DNA of 64,000 nucleotides from Diogma glabrata (GCA_963693315.1 OY856187.1:50548803-50612802); one strand, 5' to 3'; counted from the stretch's first letter, positions 23,448 through 36,590 are shown. A program made the numbers and translations. The notes: a model not told the origin generated them from the sequence alone.

Positions 23448-23543
23448 CTAGTGGGATTGGGTGTGGCCTAAAAGGTGATGGTCTGATCTTAGGAGTCACG
23501 CCAAGAAATTCCCGTTTGGCTATACATACCAATCCCACTAGTT
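23448..23543. repeat. 96-bp inverted-repeat unit
   Basis: ACTAGTGGGATTGG at the left is exactly inverted at the right (CCAATCCCACTAGT). A direct AGTCAC(A/G)CCAAGAAA motif occurs once outside (23415) and once inside (23492). It may be a very small MITE; similar ACTAGTGGGAT sequence occurs at 34986. Confidence 0.6.
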
Positions 23544-23569
23544 GTGTCTATAAAATTTTATTGAAAAAC

Positions 23570-24375
23570 CGTCGGAGAAGTGCGAGCAAAATTCGCTCGC
23601 TGGGGGGTTTTGTGACTGTAAAAGAACAAAATATTAAAAATAATTGGCATGTTGTGTTGTAAAGTTTTTATATTTTCAGACTAAAGCAATATAAAAAACT
23701 GTATTTTTCCTTGTAAATTTCAATCACAATGTCAATTGAAAATTGAATAAATGACACACAAAATCTAAAATCGCGTTAAATCTTATATCCAAAGCTGTAT
23801 ATGGTTCATAGCTAAAGAAAAATTCAATTACACCAGCTTGCAAATGGCTTTAATTGAAAAATATACATTATCAGTTCAAAAAATAATTCAATGATAATTG
23901 ACAATAATTCATTAACTGTGTACTACAAAATTGGAAAAAAATCGCTACAGTTTTTGTTAAAATGTACGGATTTTTCTTATTTTATTTAAATTTTATGTCA
24001 ATCAAGCTCGGAACCTAGGCAGGACATGCTTTAAAATGCACTTTTTTATTTTCAAATGATATCCCACTTGACTGGATTTTAAATGGCGTTTCTACTTATT
24101 TTTACTATAATTATGAGTATTTGACACTTCACTGTATTTTTCATTAAAACTTATTCATGTTTCATTACAACTTATACTTATTCGCGTTTTATGTTTTTTC
24201 TTCAATTAGGTTGGGAACTACGCGGGGAAACGAAACCAAAATATATACGCTATTAATCAAAATTATACAAAAAACTATGATGTGAAATATTCTAAAATAA
24301 ATTTTTAAGAAATACTGAAGTAGAGTTATCAAATGATACCCTACTTGTCTTAGTAAAAAAAATTATTTTTTGAAA
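23570..24375. mobile_element. Dispersed repeat family B, copy 3
   Basis: It shares the opening block with copies 1 and 2 (AGTGCGAGCAAAATTCGCTCGC, then TTATATTTTCAGACTAAAGC), the ATACCCTACTTG block and the AAATGATA(T)CC(C)TACTTG/ACTTGACT motifs. It lacks the internal tandem units and the closing GTTCCG hairpin. Confidence 0.55.
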
Positions 24376-25192
24376 GACTGTTAGAAACCTGTTTAGGACT
24401 GACTGTTAGGTGTCTATCAAGAAAAACAACACGAAGAGTGAAGCTGTTTACTCAGTTACGATGCCGAAATGCAACTAAGTTCTTATAATTATATATGCCT
24501 CTTTTGTGGATTTAACACTCTAGTCTGATTTGTTGTTAAAATTGTTGTCCGTTCGGGGTCCCAATTCCACCCCAAATAATATGTATCATGTACTGATTGA
24601 GAACGTATATCATACGACGGAGGCAGCTAACACCAACCACCAACACCCGCATCACTAATGATGGCGTATAAATAAAACGTCAACAAATGAAAAGATAATA
24701 TTATCTTTAGATAATCACAAAAAGAATCACTATTCACTTTCATACAAATATCCTTCTGGTTTACATTTAAGCTTAAAGAAATTCAACATCTCAGCTTCAT
24801 AGCCAACAATATTCTAAAAAAATATTGTAAAAGATCTACGTGGTTATTTATTTCTTCAGAGAATCTTTTTCCATCCAATGCATTTTTTTGTCTCTCTTTT
24901 ATCATAAACGAATTATACAAAAAAAAAACAAGAAAAACTTTCCATGTACCAAAACAAGGCAGATAGAGATATAACATTGAAAACAATATTCTTCCTCATT
25001 GTCAAAGTATAACTATAAATCATATAGACCTGAAATTTAAAATGAGCTTTAAATGAACACGGAACGCGCTACATGGTACTGAAGTGCAATGAAATAATAT
25101 TATTTCCCTATTTGTTTGAGAAGAGTCGGATGTGAAGCTTTTAAGAAAAAACATTTTTGCTGCTATTTCAGAACTCCTTATTACTTTGGTCT
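24376..25192. other. Unassigned DNA, possible LTR-retrotransposon leader at 24470-24590
   Basis: On the minus strand, TGGGGTGGAATTGGGACC then CCGAACGGACAACAATTT resembles the sequence next to a primer-binding site in some insect LTR elements, but no matching LTR pair or coding region was found. The remainder is unremarkable. Confidence 0.25.
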
Positions 25193-27137
25193 GAACGACC
25201 TCAGCATTACATTCATACTATTTTGGTTTAGGTCATAACGTTTCATTTATGTGATAACATTTCAAGGTCATAACGATTCCAAAAAAGCAAAAAAAAAATG
25301 TATGTCTGTCTGCCGGCCGTCAAAACCGACGAAATCTAGAAAACCGCTGAAGGGAAAATTTTTGGTTTTAAAAATAGTTTCTTACTCAATGGTAAGAGCC
25401 GAAAGGACGATGTGTTCGATAACTGTACCGGAAGTGTGTCAAAAAATCGTCAAGTGTGTCAAAACAAGGAAATATGCATATTTTTTGCTTAAAAAACGTT
25501 CGTTTTAGGTGATAATGAGTAGGAACAAAGATTGTGGAGAAATCTTGATGGCCGGGATTGGAATGTGAGATCAAAAACGAGATTATTGCATTAGAAGCTT
25601 GTCAAAAAAATGCTGTCAAGTGTGTCAAGAGAAAGATTTTTATTTCTTATTTTACTCAATTGTTTGGAAAAAATAAATTAATTATTTGTATGACATGAAA
25701 TTTTATTGTTATTATAGAGAATTATGGCATTATAAGTTTGTCAGAAAAATAATGTCAAGTGTGTCAAAAATTGATTTCATTTATTTTTTTAGCCAATTTT
25801 TTGGGCTAAAAAATTTTAGTTGTTTTTATGACTTAAATGTAATTGAACAAGAAATTAGACATGGAAATTTTTGAATTTGTTATAGTTTTTGAAATATTTT
25901 TGGAATTTTGAAAAAGTTTGTATTTTTGATTTTGTAATAATTTTTGCAATATTCTTAGAATTTTGGAAAAAATTTCAATATTTGATTTTGTTATTTTTTT
26001 GCAATAGTTTTAGAATTTTGAAAAAATAGAATTTTTGAATTTTATATATATTTTTAGAATTTTGAAAAATGTTTCAAAAATTTGATTTTGTAAGAATTTT
26101 TAGAATATTTTTAGAATTTTGAAAAATTTTAAATTTTTGATTTTATTATAATTTTTTGAATTTTGAAAAAAGTTTGAATATTTGATGTTGTAATAATTTT
26201 TGCAATATTTTTAGAATTTTGGAAATAGTTTGAATTTTTAAGAATTTTTGGAATATTTTTGGAATTTTGAAAAAGTTTAAATATTTGTTTTTATTTTAGT
26301 TTTTGGAATATTTTTGGAATTCTGAAAAAAGTTTTAATTTTTGATTTTGTTATAATTTTTGAATTATTTTTAGAATTTTGAAAAAAAAATAGAATTTTTG
26401 AATTTTATATATATTTTTAGTATTTTGAAAAAAGTTTCAATTTTTGATTTTGTAAGAATTTTCGGAATAATTTTAGAATTTTAAAAAATTTAAAATTTTT
26501 GATTTTATTATAATTTTTGGAATTTTGAAAAAAGTTTCAATATCTGATTTTGTAATAATTTTTGCAATATTTAGAATTTTGGAAAAAGTTTGAACTTTTA
26601 AGAATTTTTGGAATATTATTAGAAAGTAGAAAAAGTTTAAATTTTTGATTTTATTCTAATTTTTGGAATATTTTTGGAATTCTGAAAAAAGTTTCAATTT
26701 TTGATTTTGTTATAATTTTTGCAATAGTCTTAGAATTTTGAAATAAGTAAGATTTTATTTAATTTTACAATATTTTTGGAATTTTGAAAGAAACATGAAT
26801 TTGTGATTTTGTAATATTTTCTCGGAACGCTAAATGGAGGGTTTTTGAGTAGTTTACATATTGTATCATCTTTTCACTAAATTATGTTGATTTATGATCT
26901 GTTATTATTTCCCAGCAACGTATTGATGTTTCGTGTTAGTTTTGTATAGTAACTTTCTCAACAGAGATAAAAAATACAAGCACTTTAACAAAGAGTTATG
27001 TTTGATATACATCGCTGCCCAAAACTAAAAACCATGTCCTCATAAAAGTTTTTTGCCGACAACTATATTAAAATCCTTAACGCAGACCGAAGTCTTGATA
27101 TCTCGGAGCCTTGAGATTTCAGCCCCTTCATATTTTT
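25193..27137 (+). mobile_element. R1 repeat family, copy d (longest)
   Basis: Left end ACTTTGGTCTGAACGACCTC; right end CAGACCGAAGTCTTGATATC then CCCCTTCATATTTTT. It has the same block order as copies a and c, but the AT-rich array of TTTTGATTTT/GGAATTTTGAAAAAG units runs from about 25870 to 26830. That is roughly twice the length seen in copies a and c, which explains the longer element. Confidence 0.8.
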
Positions 27138-28739
27138 ATTTTAGAATTTTTGACCGCAACTTTTCTATAATATCAAATGTAATGTGCACGTTTTACCTAA
27201 ATTTGTGCTTTTGAATCATGTCATGTTCTTATGTATTCTATCTTGATAACAGGGTGACATCTGTTTGATTTTATACTTTGATCACCCACAATGCAAATAT
27301 CATGTTTTTTAATAGATTTCAAAGATGTTAATATGGAAATACGTGTAGCTCGTCCAACTTTTAAATGTTGGATAATTAAGGATATAAACGATTTTTTGAA
27401 GGTCGAGTTTTCTACACGCTTTTTGATACTGTCATTATATGACCATTATAATATCACAACAACCATTATTTAAGGATAACAATACAATTAATAACAAGTA
27501 TGCAATAACACAAATTGAAAAATTTAAATTACCCATGAAGAGAGACAAATTTATTGATTGTCTGCATTATAATATTTTCCGCATTAAAATCAATCGATAT
27601 ACAATTTTTATTGTTATAATTCTTCTGTTAATCTTAAGAAACAAATACTTTTCTTCTCAATTATTTCCATAATATTTTTCTCGATCTTATTTGTTTTTTT
27701 TATTTCTTGTTCCTTTTCAATTTCTTGGCATTGATCAAATTTATGTTATAACAATCTTTTATTAAATTTTCAATGACTTGTATTTATTTAGCCAGAAAAT
27801 AATTTCACAATGTAAGAAAATGAATCCACAGAAGCATAACAACCGATTTTGATTATTTACTTTAAAAATTAATTTTTATTTTGAAATCATAAAAAAAATC
27901 TTTATTTGGAATGAACTCAAAAATGATTTCTAAGAAAATGGATTATTTTTATGAAATTAAATATAAATAAGTAAAGCATTTGATTTTTAACTTTCCTTTA
28001 TTAAGATAAGATAATTATAAAATAAATAGGCAAGGAATTCTCAATATCAGCGATTTTCTGTTTTGATATAATCGTTTTTGAAGGATTCTTGTGTCACTTC
28101 AATTTTATACGAATAAATAAATCCAATATAAAAATTTTATTTTATGCTTATAACAATTTTTTTCCAATCAAATCAGACTTATAAAAAATTTATTGGAGAC
28201 AAAAAATATGTAAATATAAATAAAATTATTTTATTAGAATTTAATTGAACGGCAAACACAAACACTCAAGTTGAAAAAGCTTAAAATGTTAAAGTTAAAT
28301 TGAAATAAGTTGACTGGAATGAAATTTGAAAATGAAGAAAACTAAACTAGAAAACTAGACTAAATGTTTGCGAGAATTTTTGTTTATTGAATATGTTTGT
28401 CAATTTTTTCTTTATTAAATCAATTTATTGATTGATAGTCTAAAAAGGGTATAAAACAAACTTTCTCATGACTTTGTGAAACTTGCGTTTCAAACCAAAG
28501 TAAAAATTTGTTTGAATAATATTTAAATTTGATATCTAATATTTATCACCGTCTGATATTTATTGTAGAAAAACACTTTTATTATTAAGTTTAAATGATC
28601 ATGTGAGTAGCTAGGACTTTTGAGTAGTTAGGAATTAGAATCTAGTTAGTACTTCTTCACCAATTTTTCTACGATTAGTCTCAAATTGGAATGACAACAA
28701 ATTAATAAAACTAAATAAATTATAAAAATAGTTTTTTCA
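27138..28739. other. Very AT-rich DNA, nothing recognised
   Basis: Several short open frames exist but all are low complexity. No repeat partner in the window was noticed. Confidence 0.45.
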
Positions 28740-29059
28740 ATTTTTTTTTTGTAAATTCTGAACATTTTATAAAAACTTGTAATGAAGCTGTGATTCAATC
28801 TTCGTGATTTGGAGCCGCACTTTTTCCCTACACGCATTAAATTTACATTAACAAAAACTTTCGTAGTTGTTTTCGCCCTTTTCAAACATATTTTATTGCA
28901 TTCATTTCGTAATCAATTTTTTTTTCATAAATCTTTTCTAATTTTGATATGAGTTAGTTGTGCAAACTCTTTAGTAGGCACAATAATTAACGATGAAAAA
29001 AGTTTCCCAAGAGGCAAACTTATCGTTTTGTTATTGTTGGAAAACGGCCGTTAATATAC

Positions 29060-29068
29060 TATAAATAG
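29060..29068 (+). promoter_or_regulatory. TATA box of repeat E, copy 1
   Basis: TATAAATAG is followed about 30 bp later by a pyrimidine-rich TCTCTCTTAGTC, a plausible initiator. The same box at the same place in the other copy (44261-44269 and 50875-50883) supports a conserved polymerase II core promoter. Activity is inferred only. Confidence 0.5.
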
Positions 29069-31189
29069 AAGCCGCGAGATGGCTTCTCTCTCTTAGTCTT
29101 GAATTATTATCCAATTAGAATGATATTCGAACTGTCAAAAAACTCATTTTGATTTTGTGTAAAACGTGGAAAGAAAAGAATGGAAATTCTTATTCACGTT
29201 ATGCTTTTTTCCTTAAAAAAAAATTAAAATTAGCCATTAAAAAAAGTGCTACGTGGATTTAAAAATTGTTTTAATGTAAGATAGATAATCAAATCCACAG
29301 AAAAAAAATGTTTATATGTTTGTAACCTAATTTATTGAATTGTCTTTGTGAGTCCAAAAATAAAATAGATTGTATTTGTATGTATGCTTAAATTATTTAA
29401 TTTATTTAGTGAAACAAAACAAAACAAAACAAAAATTTTGATCATATGTTTGCGTTCTAACCTAATTAATTTATTTTTAATCAAAAATAATGATCATATG
29501 TTTGTGTTCTAACTAGATCAATTTATTCTAATAAAAAAAAAAGAAATAAGAAATAAAATTAGATTATTTGTGAATATATTAACTTATCGAGTAGAATTAA
29601 TATAAACAGTTTTATGTTTTGAACCAAATAAAATTTACAACTTTGATGTACGTAAGTTATATGCTTTGTTAATCAACATTAAATTCCTATGCACGAATCT
29701 AGTAGTATATCATTGATATCACGTATTGAAGCTGTACTTTAAGGTCATGATCGTGCATTTTTATAAAAGCAACCGTATTTGCTCATCCGGTTCGAAGGTC
29801 GATCATACAAATATCTACGACCTTGAAGCTATGTAATTGTTTCTTTTATGGTTGGTGACAACTAATGTACATTTTTTTTGAGTGAAGTTTTGGGATATAA
29901 CCGGTATTGGAATTGGAATATTCGGGTCCGGATTGCATCTAATGATAAAATAATTTAACTATTCAACCAATACTACAATCCACCTCATGGGCTGTGTCAT
30001 ATACCGCAAATTAGTATAACCTTTCGACGATTTCTGTACTCTACCGTATGGGATCTCAACTCTGTGGAAATCTGATTGGAGTTTGTGTTGTTTTTTTTCT
30101 TTTTTTTATGATCGTGCGTCTACCATCCGTGGCATAGACGAGCATAATTGGTATTGGCTATTTCATCGACCATCAACTTATAACTAAGCATAGTTCAACC
30201 ACAACGCAGAAATACTATAAATTTATGTACTTATTCACCTGGTGAAGTCGAAGGTGGTTATGAAGTTTGGCCAACATCTGAGGTGAGGATGATGAACCAC
30301 CACTAAATATTCTGAGGACGGAGCAGTGGAATTGGACCTTACTATGGGGGTGAGTACCTTCATATATTTATATATTAATGGAAGTGAATGTGCGTATGTG
30401 TGAGTAATGCGGTTAACGGAGTGAGACAAAACATTAAAGCTTGTGTATGGATGAATGTATGGGCATGGGTAGATCTAGGTGTGTGGATATATATCAGTAT
30501 GTTGAAGTGCGTGCGGGTGCATAGTTGGGGATGTAGGTATGTATGTGTGAGTACATTTGTTGCCTATGTGTAGAAAGCTGAGAAATGAATACCAAATTAA
30601 ATTATTTTTATCAATGACGAGATTTTTTTTATTGGGTTATTGAATGAACTAAAACGTTCTCAATATTGGAAATTAAACGAAACTTTAATTCGCCGATTTT
30701 TATTAAAGCTAAAAAGTATGTTGTTATCTGAGTGGTGGATAATATGAAGGTCTAGAAATACATAAGGCCTGTAAAACGTACCCAAGAATTTCGGATACAT
30801 ATGGTAAAAACAACATATTATGGATAAAAATCTAAAAAAAGAAAGATGTTAAAAATTACAGGGATGGTTTATGAATATTGGATCAATCAAATGATTTGGT
30901 TTATCGTAAATTTGATGATCGAATGAAAAACCAAGTTCGTGAATTGGCCGTAATGAGTGGGATAGCAAAAGAAGATAATGCGGATGAAGGAGAATATCTT
31001 CATTCTGATGTTGTCATACAGATATTAAGACCAATTATTGTGTCTCGACGTATAAGGTTTTGGTCAATTCGATAACTCTTTAGCACCAGTTTATTCGTGT
31101 TTAGCGTGATGTTTTTGTTTGTTGGGTTTACTTTTATTTCTAGTTCTCTTGCCGACTCATATGCTATCGTCAGCGTAAGAATTAGATGT

Positions 31190-31330
31190 GTATGGGATGG
31201 ATATGTAGGGGTATGAATGTGTGCGAGTATGTAGGTGTATGGGCGTGAGCGTATGTAGGTGTATGAGGTGCGAGAGCGTGTGAATGTGAGGTGTATGAGG
31301 TGCGAGAGCATGTGAATGTGTGAGTGATTG
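31190..31330. repeat. Minisatellite GGTGCGAGAGC(G/A)TGTGAATGTG inside repeat E
   Basis: GGTGTATGAGGTGCGAGAGC is repeated, followed by (G/A)TGTGAATGTG, with degenerate GTATG(T/A)AGGTGTATGG units upstream. The second E copy has one clear unit at 53178-53200. The complementary strand therefore reads as His/Thr/Leu-rich open frames that are not genes. Confidence 0.8.
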
Positions 31331-31585
31331 GGGGGGTTGGACGGGGTGATCGCGGTTTTTTTCACGTATGGGGGTCGCCAGTCTCATTCTTTCCCTTGCT
31401 TCATTATTTAATCCGTCCGTATTAAGAGACACGCGTACTATTGTTCATTTGTGCTGGAGCTGCAGGATTTCCCTCTCGACCCCACAGACTGCAGCTAGTT
31501 TGGGGCTCTAAATAAATCTCGCTAGGTACGCGGCCTGCTATGCCACTTCGTTGATCATACAACGAAGCAGCGCTTCATTACAAGC

Positions 31586-34500
31586 TAAGAATAGCCCAGT
31601 GGCCGAAATTCGACCATTGTTAATACAAATTGTAAATAGACCTCCCAACAAAATAGCTCCAACACATTATTTCAGAGTTTTATTTATTGATATAATTGAT
31701 TTTGAATTGTAAAACAAAAAGCTTGAAAAAAAAACAAAATAACCGAACAAAAAACTCAAAAAAACACACCAATCACATTTTCCCCTTTTTTCTCAAAAAA
31801 TCGTCAAATTTCAAAAAAATATTTTCGGCACATCTACTACTCAAGACCTTTCCAACGATATACATATTGCCACTTTTGTTGAGGCAAATATTTTTAAATT
31901 GTACCACAAAAATAGTGCTTACGTATTTATATATAGATATAGATTGATTTTTAATTGTAATTCTTGACGCAAGAATGACGCAAGAATTTTTTTCACATTC
32001 AACATACACGATCTGTAGCTTGTTGGTTTTTTGACAAACATCAAAGAGATTTGCGTCGCATGCTGTTTCTAGTGGGGACGCTTTCAATAACTTAAAAATT
32101 TATTTAGTTCATATCATAGATAAAATATTTTTGCGGCAAAAATATTTGCGACGCACGCGTTTGCCACAAAAATTTGTAGGTGTAGACCCGGCATTATAAA
32201 ATATATATAAAATTCAAAAATTCTATTTTTTTTTTAATTCTAAAAATATTGCAAAAATTATAACAAAATCAAAAATTGAAAATTTTTCCAAAATTCTAAG
32301 AATATTGCAAAAATTATTACAAAATCAAAAATAGAAACTTTTTTCACAATTTCAAAAATATTTCAAAAACTATAAGAGATTCAAAAATTTCATGTTCAAT
32401 TACATTTACTTCAGAAAAACAACTAAATTTTTTTCCAAAAAATTGGCTAAAAAATAAATTAAATCATTTTTGACACTCTTGACATTATTTTTTTGACAAA
32501 CTTATAATACCATGATTCTCTATAATAATAATAAAATTTCATGTCAAACAAATAATTAATTTTATTTTTTTCCAAAAATTGTGTAAAAAAATAAATAAAA
32601 ATCTTTCTTTTGACACACTTGACAACATTTTTTTGACAAACTTATAATGCAATAATCTAGTTTTTGATCTCACATACCAATCCCGACCATCTATATTTCT
32701 CCAAATTCAATGTTCCTACTCGTAATCACTTGAAATGAACGTTTTTTAAGCCAAAAATATGAAAATTTGCTTTTTTTGACACACTTAATGGTTTTTTTGA
32801 CACATTTCCGGTACAGTTATCGAACACAGCGTCCTTTCGGCCGGCCGGCCGGCAGACAGACATTCATTTTTTTTTTGCTTTTTTAGAATCAGTAAGTCCT
32901 AAAACGTCGAGAAATGTCAAAAAAGTGGTGGTAAGAATTTCACTTTTGGCTCATGAATGTAATACTTAGGTCTTTCAGACCGAAGTAACTGAGGAATGAA
33001 ATTGTTTGGAACTTAACTTGTAATTAAATTCACACATCAGATTAGTATTTAAAGGGTTGTTTACTGTTGCAAGCCTGAGTACGTTATTTTTAATCAACAG
33101 TTTGAAAGGAGTAATCCAAGTAGCTAGGTATATTGTTTCCAGTGTGACTATTCAAATCTTCTTTTCTAATTACTATCTAACTTCATGCAGAGTGATGACA
33201 TCAATTACTCGAATTTTTAGCTTTTCACTATTATCCGAATACAAAGAGCAATTCCAATTGTAACGTTCTAGGTTCCATCTGATTGGTATTTAAAATTATT
33301 TTCCGGAGTTAATATTTTTTCTATTACTCTGTAATATTGCATTACTGACGATTACCATCTTTTGATTGAATGTCCCTATTATAGCATTGTTTTTACAAGA
33401 CCGAATATACAAACAATCCTAACTTTCGCTTATACACTTACACTAATGATTGCGAACAAAAACCTTTTATGTCACCGTTACTTCATTAATATTGATGATA
33501 TTGTTGTAATGATGATACTGTTGTCAAAATAAGTGGCATGCCTCTTTGAAATGTCGTTCAAAACTTCCAATATTAAGTTGATGTTTCGTAATTTTTCAAT
33601 AAAGGGAATTTGACCTGTGATATAAATAAATATTTTTCATAAATCAAGATATGATTTCTATTGACATTATTTTCATTTTGTTTTCGTTTTCTGAGTTGTC
33701 AACAAATATTTTCAAATTCTCAGATGAGTTATTTCATTTTTGTTTGTTGTCAAGTATTATAAAAATAGAAAAATAGAAAATATACCTAAATACAAATTTA
33801 TATATAAATAAATTGTTGATAAATTATTAGAAATAAAAAAAAAATAACAACGAATTTTTATGATTGACAACTCGATATTTTTATTATTTGTATTTTTGAG
33901 TAAATTATTGGCTGATGAAGTACTGAAAAGGCTCTTATAACTATTTACTCGTTTTTAACATTTCACACATTTGACTGCTATTTCTAGAGTTTCTAGAGTT
34001 GTCGCGTTACCTGATGCTATGAACTTAAAATAACATCGTACTTAATTAGCCATATAATTCTTATGAAAAATGTTTTGACAAAATTATTTTGAGATATCTC
34101 GAACACGGCACCAGAAAAATATCTATTATAATAATTTATGAATATTCGTTTTATTTTTTGAATTATAGCCCACTTAATAAAAGAGACAATTTTCGTATGT
34201 CTCATTTTAAGGAAAATTAAAAACTTTCAGTCATAGCTGGAGTATAATAGTATATTATTCAACAAGCGTTTAATGATTAATACTGTTATCAATGAGGATT
34301 AACTTTGCACCGCGAACCGTCAGGCGAATGCAAATAACAACTTTTTGACCACGACCATTGGAAAACGTCATAAGTAATCGAATATTTAATATTTACAAAC
34401 AGATGAAATTTCAAAAAGTAAAAATTTGTTTGACAGCATTGAATAATGATTAATCATTGCAAGCGGTGAGTTAAGGGCTTTCTATATTTATCTTTCATTT

Positions 34501-34874
34501 TTCTGCTTCAATTTTGAAAGAGATAAAATATCTACATATAAATACGTAAGCACTATTTTTGTGGTACAATTTAAAATTATTTGCTCCAAACAAAGTGGGC
34601 CAATATGTATATCGTTGGAAAAGTCTTGAGTAGTAGATGTGCCAGAAAATATTTTTGCTTGAATTTTGACGATTTTTGAGAAAAAGTGGAAAAGTGTAAT
34701 AGGTATGTTTTTTGGTTCGGTTATTTTGCTTTTTTCAAGTAATTTTTTTCACAATTCAAAATCAATTATATCAATAAATCTAACTCTGAAATTATTTGTT
34801 GTAGCTATTTTGTTGGGAGGTCTATTTACAATTTCCATTTACAACGGCCGAATTTCGGCCACTGGACGATTCCT
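31586..34874. mobile_element. Inverted pair of ~350-bp arms around a 2.6-kb interior
   Basis: The left arm (31586-31945) and right arm (34528-34874) are inverted copies. Matching pieces: CAGTGGCCGAAATTCG against CGAATTTCGGCCACTG, AATAGACCTCCCAACAAAAT against ATTTTGTTGGGAGGTCTATT, and TCTACTACTCAAGACCTTTC against GAAAAGTCTTGAGTAGTAGA. The interior contains R1 copy e and unassigned AT-rich DNA (33000-34520). This is either one element with long TIRs or two copies in opposite orientation. Confidence 0.65.
32195..32987 (-). mobile_element. R1 repeat family, copy e (truncated)
   Basis: Reverse orientation. It keeps the AT-rich array (32200-32400), the TGACACACTTGACA blocks, the GGCCGGCCGGCCGGC palindromic run (32838-32852) and the terminal CTTAGGTCTTTCAGACCGAAG (32966-32986). 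The half with the CAGACCGAAGT/CCCCTCCATA end is absent. Confidence 0.75.
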
Positions 34875-36057
34875 AGTATTAATTATTATGTCCTAAGAGT
34901 GAAAAGAACAAGAGTCACTTTTTAATTTTCGAAGATATCTTTAATCGACAAAAAAGAAGCTATGTATAATAATTTCGAACAAAAACTAGTGGGATAGTTA
35001 GTGGTAACGCCAGTAACTTCCTGTTAAATTAAAAATTGCATATGTGTGCATTAATAAAGACAAAAGATTAATAATAATAATAATTATCCTAATCTTATTA
35101 TACAGTCCATTCTTAATTGCATCCCTAAATAGTTTTAGGGTTGCATGTTGTTCAAAAGTAGCCCGAACATTTTTGAGATTGACGGAAAATGAATTTATGT
35201 TAAGCAAAATAACCAAATCTAGACAAAAAAAAATAATAATAACTCATAGTTTATGTAGAAAATGATAATGATGGCTAGAGTTGCTATAGATTTTTCTTAG
35301 TTATAATTTTAGAATATAGTAAAAGTACTTAAGTAACTGATCAATGTTGTTTACTCCAGCATCGAAGAAATATGGCTGAATTGTCAATCTAGTACAAATA
35401 TAACTTTAGCGGATTCTCCTTTAAAGAAATTCAAAATATCCTTCCATCGTTTGCGCACTAAAATCGACGAACAAAAACTTCAGAGTTATCGCACCCATTT
35501 GTTGTCCAAATACCTCGTTGTAGAACTACGTTCTTCCGTAGAACTACGGATCTCAATGCACGACTCTGTATTTTTTGATAAATTTGCGCCAGATGTTTGC
35601 TAACGTTTGAAAACATAAATTCCCTTGGTAGAGACACAAAATTAGAGCATGAACAAGTGTTTGCTAACATTTGGTAGTTTACTGAATGGAATGGTAATCT
35701 CATAAATGTTATCAAACGTTTGCTCGTGCTCAAATTTTGTGCTTGCAAACGTATTCAAACATTGGGCGCGCTTGGTGAGGCTTCATGAAATAGCGCCAAC
35801 TGTCATAATGCCGATGACATAGCGCCAAGAAAATATTCGTCACTAATTCAGTTTTTTTTAATCAGCGCAAATTTTTCCAAACTGACATAGCGCAGACATT
35901 TCTTAACTGATGTAAATTTTCTAAAAGATTTTCTAGAAAGAATTTTTTATGAATTAGTGTCGAGTTGAATTCATAAAGTATTTGACTTAGTGCCGAGATT
36001 AGACTCTTGGCACTTATTCAAGGAATAGTGAATTAGCACCAATCTTCAAAGGGTAAA
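34875..36057. other. Unassigned DNA with one imperfect hairpin
   Basis: At 35634-35745 CACAAAATTAGAGCATGAAC pairs with GTTTGCTCGTGCTCAAATTTTGTG. At 35430-35590 a plus-strand frame without stops reads KIDEQKLQSYRTHLLSKYLV and continues, but I do not recognise it. TAGCGCC(A)A motifs recur between 35788 and 35895. Confidence 0.35.
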
Positions 36058-36590
36058 ATGCATGAACGAATAAATACCGCCCGGAGAGACGCTGCCATAA
36101 ATGTAAACGAAGACCTAGAAAAAGTCGCCGATTAAGGTGACAAAAATTTGTTCAATTTTAATTCCACCAAAACACAGCTATTGATTGTTTCCAGATCAAA
36201 GACCGAGTTTCCCAACGATATTTCAATTAATATGTGTGACAACCAAATAGACAAATGTGAAAGCATTCGTTTATTGGAAGTCACAATTTCCAATGACTTA
36301 CACAATAGGGAGTCACAATTTCCAATGCCTCGCACTGTTGCTGATCTCGTTGTTTTTTATAAATATCACCACCATGCAGTGATCGGATGAAATCAGATCT
36401 ATCATACCTCAAACATATTCTTTTTCCCGTTTTACTCGTCGTTTGTGCAAACAGTCAAACTCTCGAGATTGCTCGATAAAAAGCGTCCACCATCACCTCA
36501 GAACGTATTTTGTTGTGGGACCTAGGTCTTAAAAGTTATCTTTGTGTTGTTTTGACACATTTTGTAATTCCTACTACACAACACTTTTTA
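36058..36590 (+). pseudogene. Decayed CR1/jockey-like LINE fragment
   Basis: The frame reads INVNEDLEKVADxGDKNLFNFN then STKTQLLIVSRSKTEF, the usual post-YxDD region of CR1/jockey reverse transcriptases (LxxWSxxNxxxFNxxKTQ). It then jumps to PRTVADLVVFYKYHHH, which belongs about 100 residues later, so an internal deletion is present. The 3' end carries GTGGGACCTAGGTCTTAAAA and CACAACACTTTTTAGTAAAA, as in the copy at 14113-14650. It is non-functional. Confidence 0.75.

Larger units (their letters stand above)
21781..23570. other. AT-rich DNA with minor inverted repeats
   Basis: At 21925-21975 a stretch (TAGTTATTGCTTCTTGGCTTAAAGACTATGATA) resembles 12050-12085 inside the long-TIR element. At 22080-22205 there are GATCC(G/A)GTCCC-type motifs. 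A hairpin (23074-23122) and a 14-bp inverted repeat (23448-23543) are listed separately. No gene was recognised. Confidence 0.4.
28740..31583 (+). repeat. Dispersed repeat family E, copy 1, with a core-promoter-like segment
   Basis: It shares three anchors in the same order with 50314-53475: an upstream block (ACTCTTTAGTAGGCACAATA then AACGATG...TTTCCCAAGA), a TATAAATAG box, and a terminal block with GTGCTGGAGCTGCAGGATTT and AAATAAATCTCGCTAGGTACGCG. Between anchors the copies are poorly alike. An open frame at 30878-31075 (charged, not low complexity) is present only in this copy and is unassigned. No LTR pair was found. It may be a retroelement remnant or a transcribed non-coding repeat. Confidence 0.55.

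Noticed and set aside
24470..24590. Possible LTR or primer-binding site (TGGGGTGGAATTGGGACC on the minus strand)
   Set aside because: No second LTR, polypurine tract or gag/pol nearby in the right orientation.
30878..31075. Charged 65-codon open frame in repeat E copy 1 that looks gene-like
   Set aside because: It begins at a TTG just after a stop, has no acceptor splice site in frame, and is not kept in the other E copy.
31000..31432. His/Thr/Leu/Pro-rich open frames on the minus strand, also at 53101-53370
   Set aside because: They are the complement of a GTGTATGAGGTGCGAG minisatellite in repeat E, not conserved coding sequence.
35430..35590. Stop-free plus-strand stretch KIDEQKLQSYRTHLLSKYLV
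   Set aside because: Not recognised, about 55 codons, no start or splice signal; noted only as unassigned.
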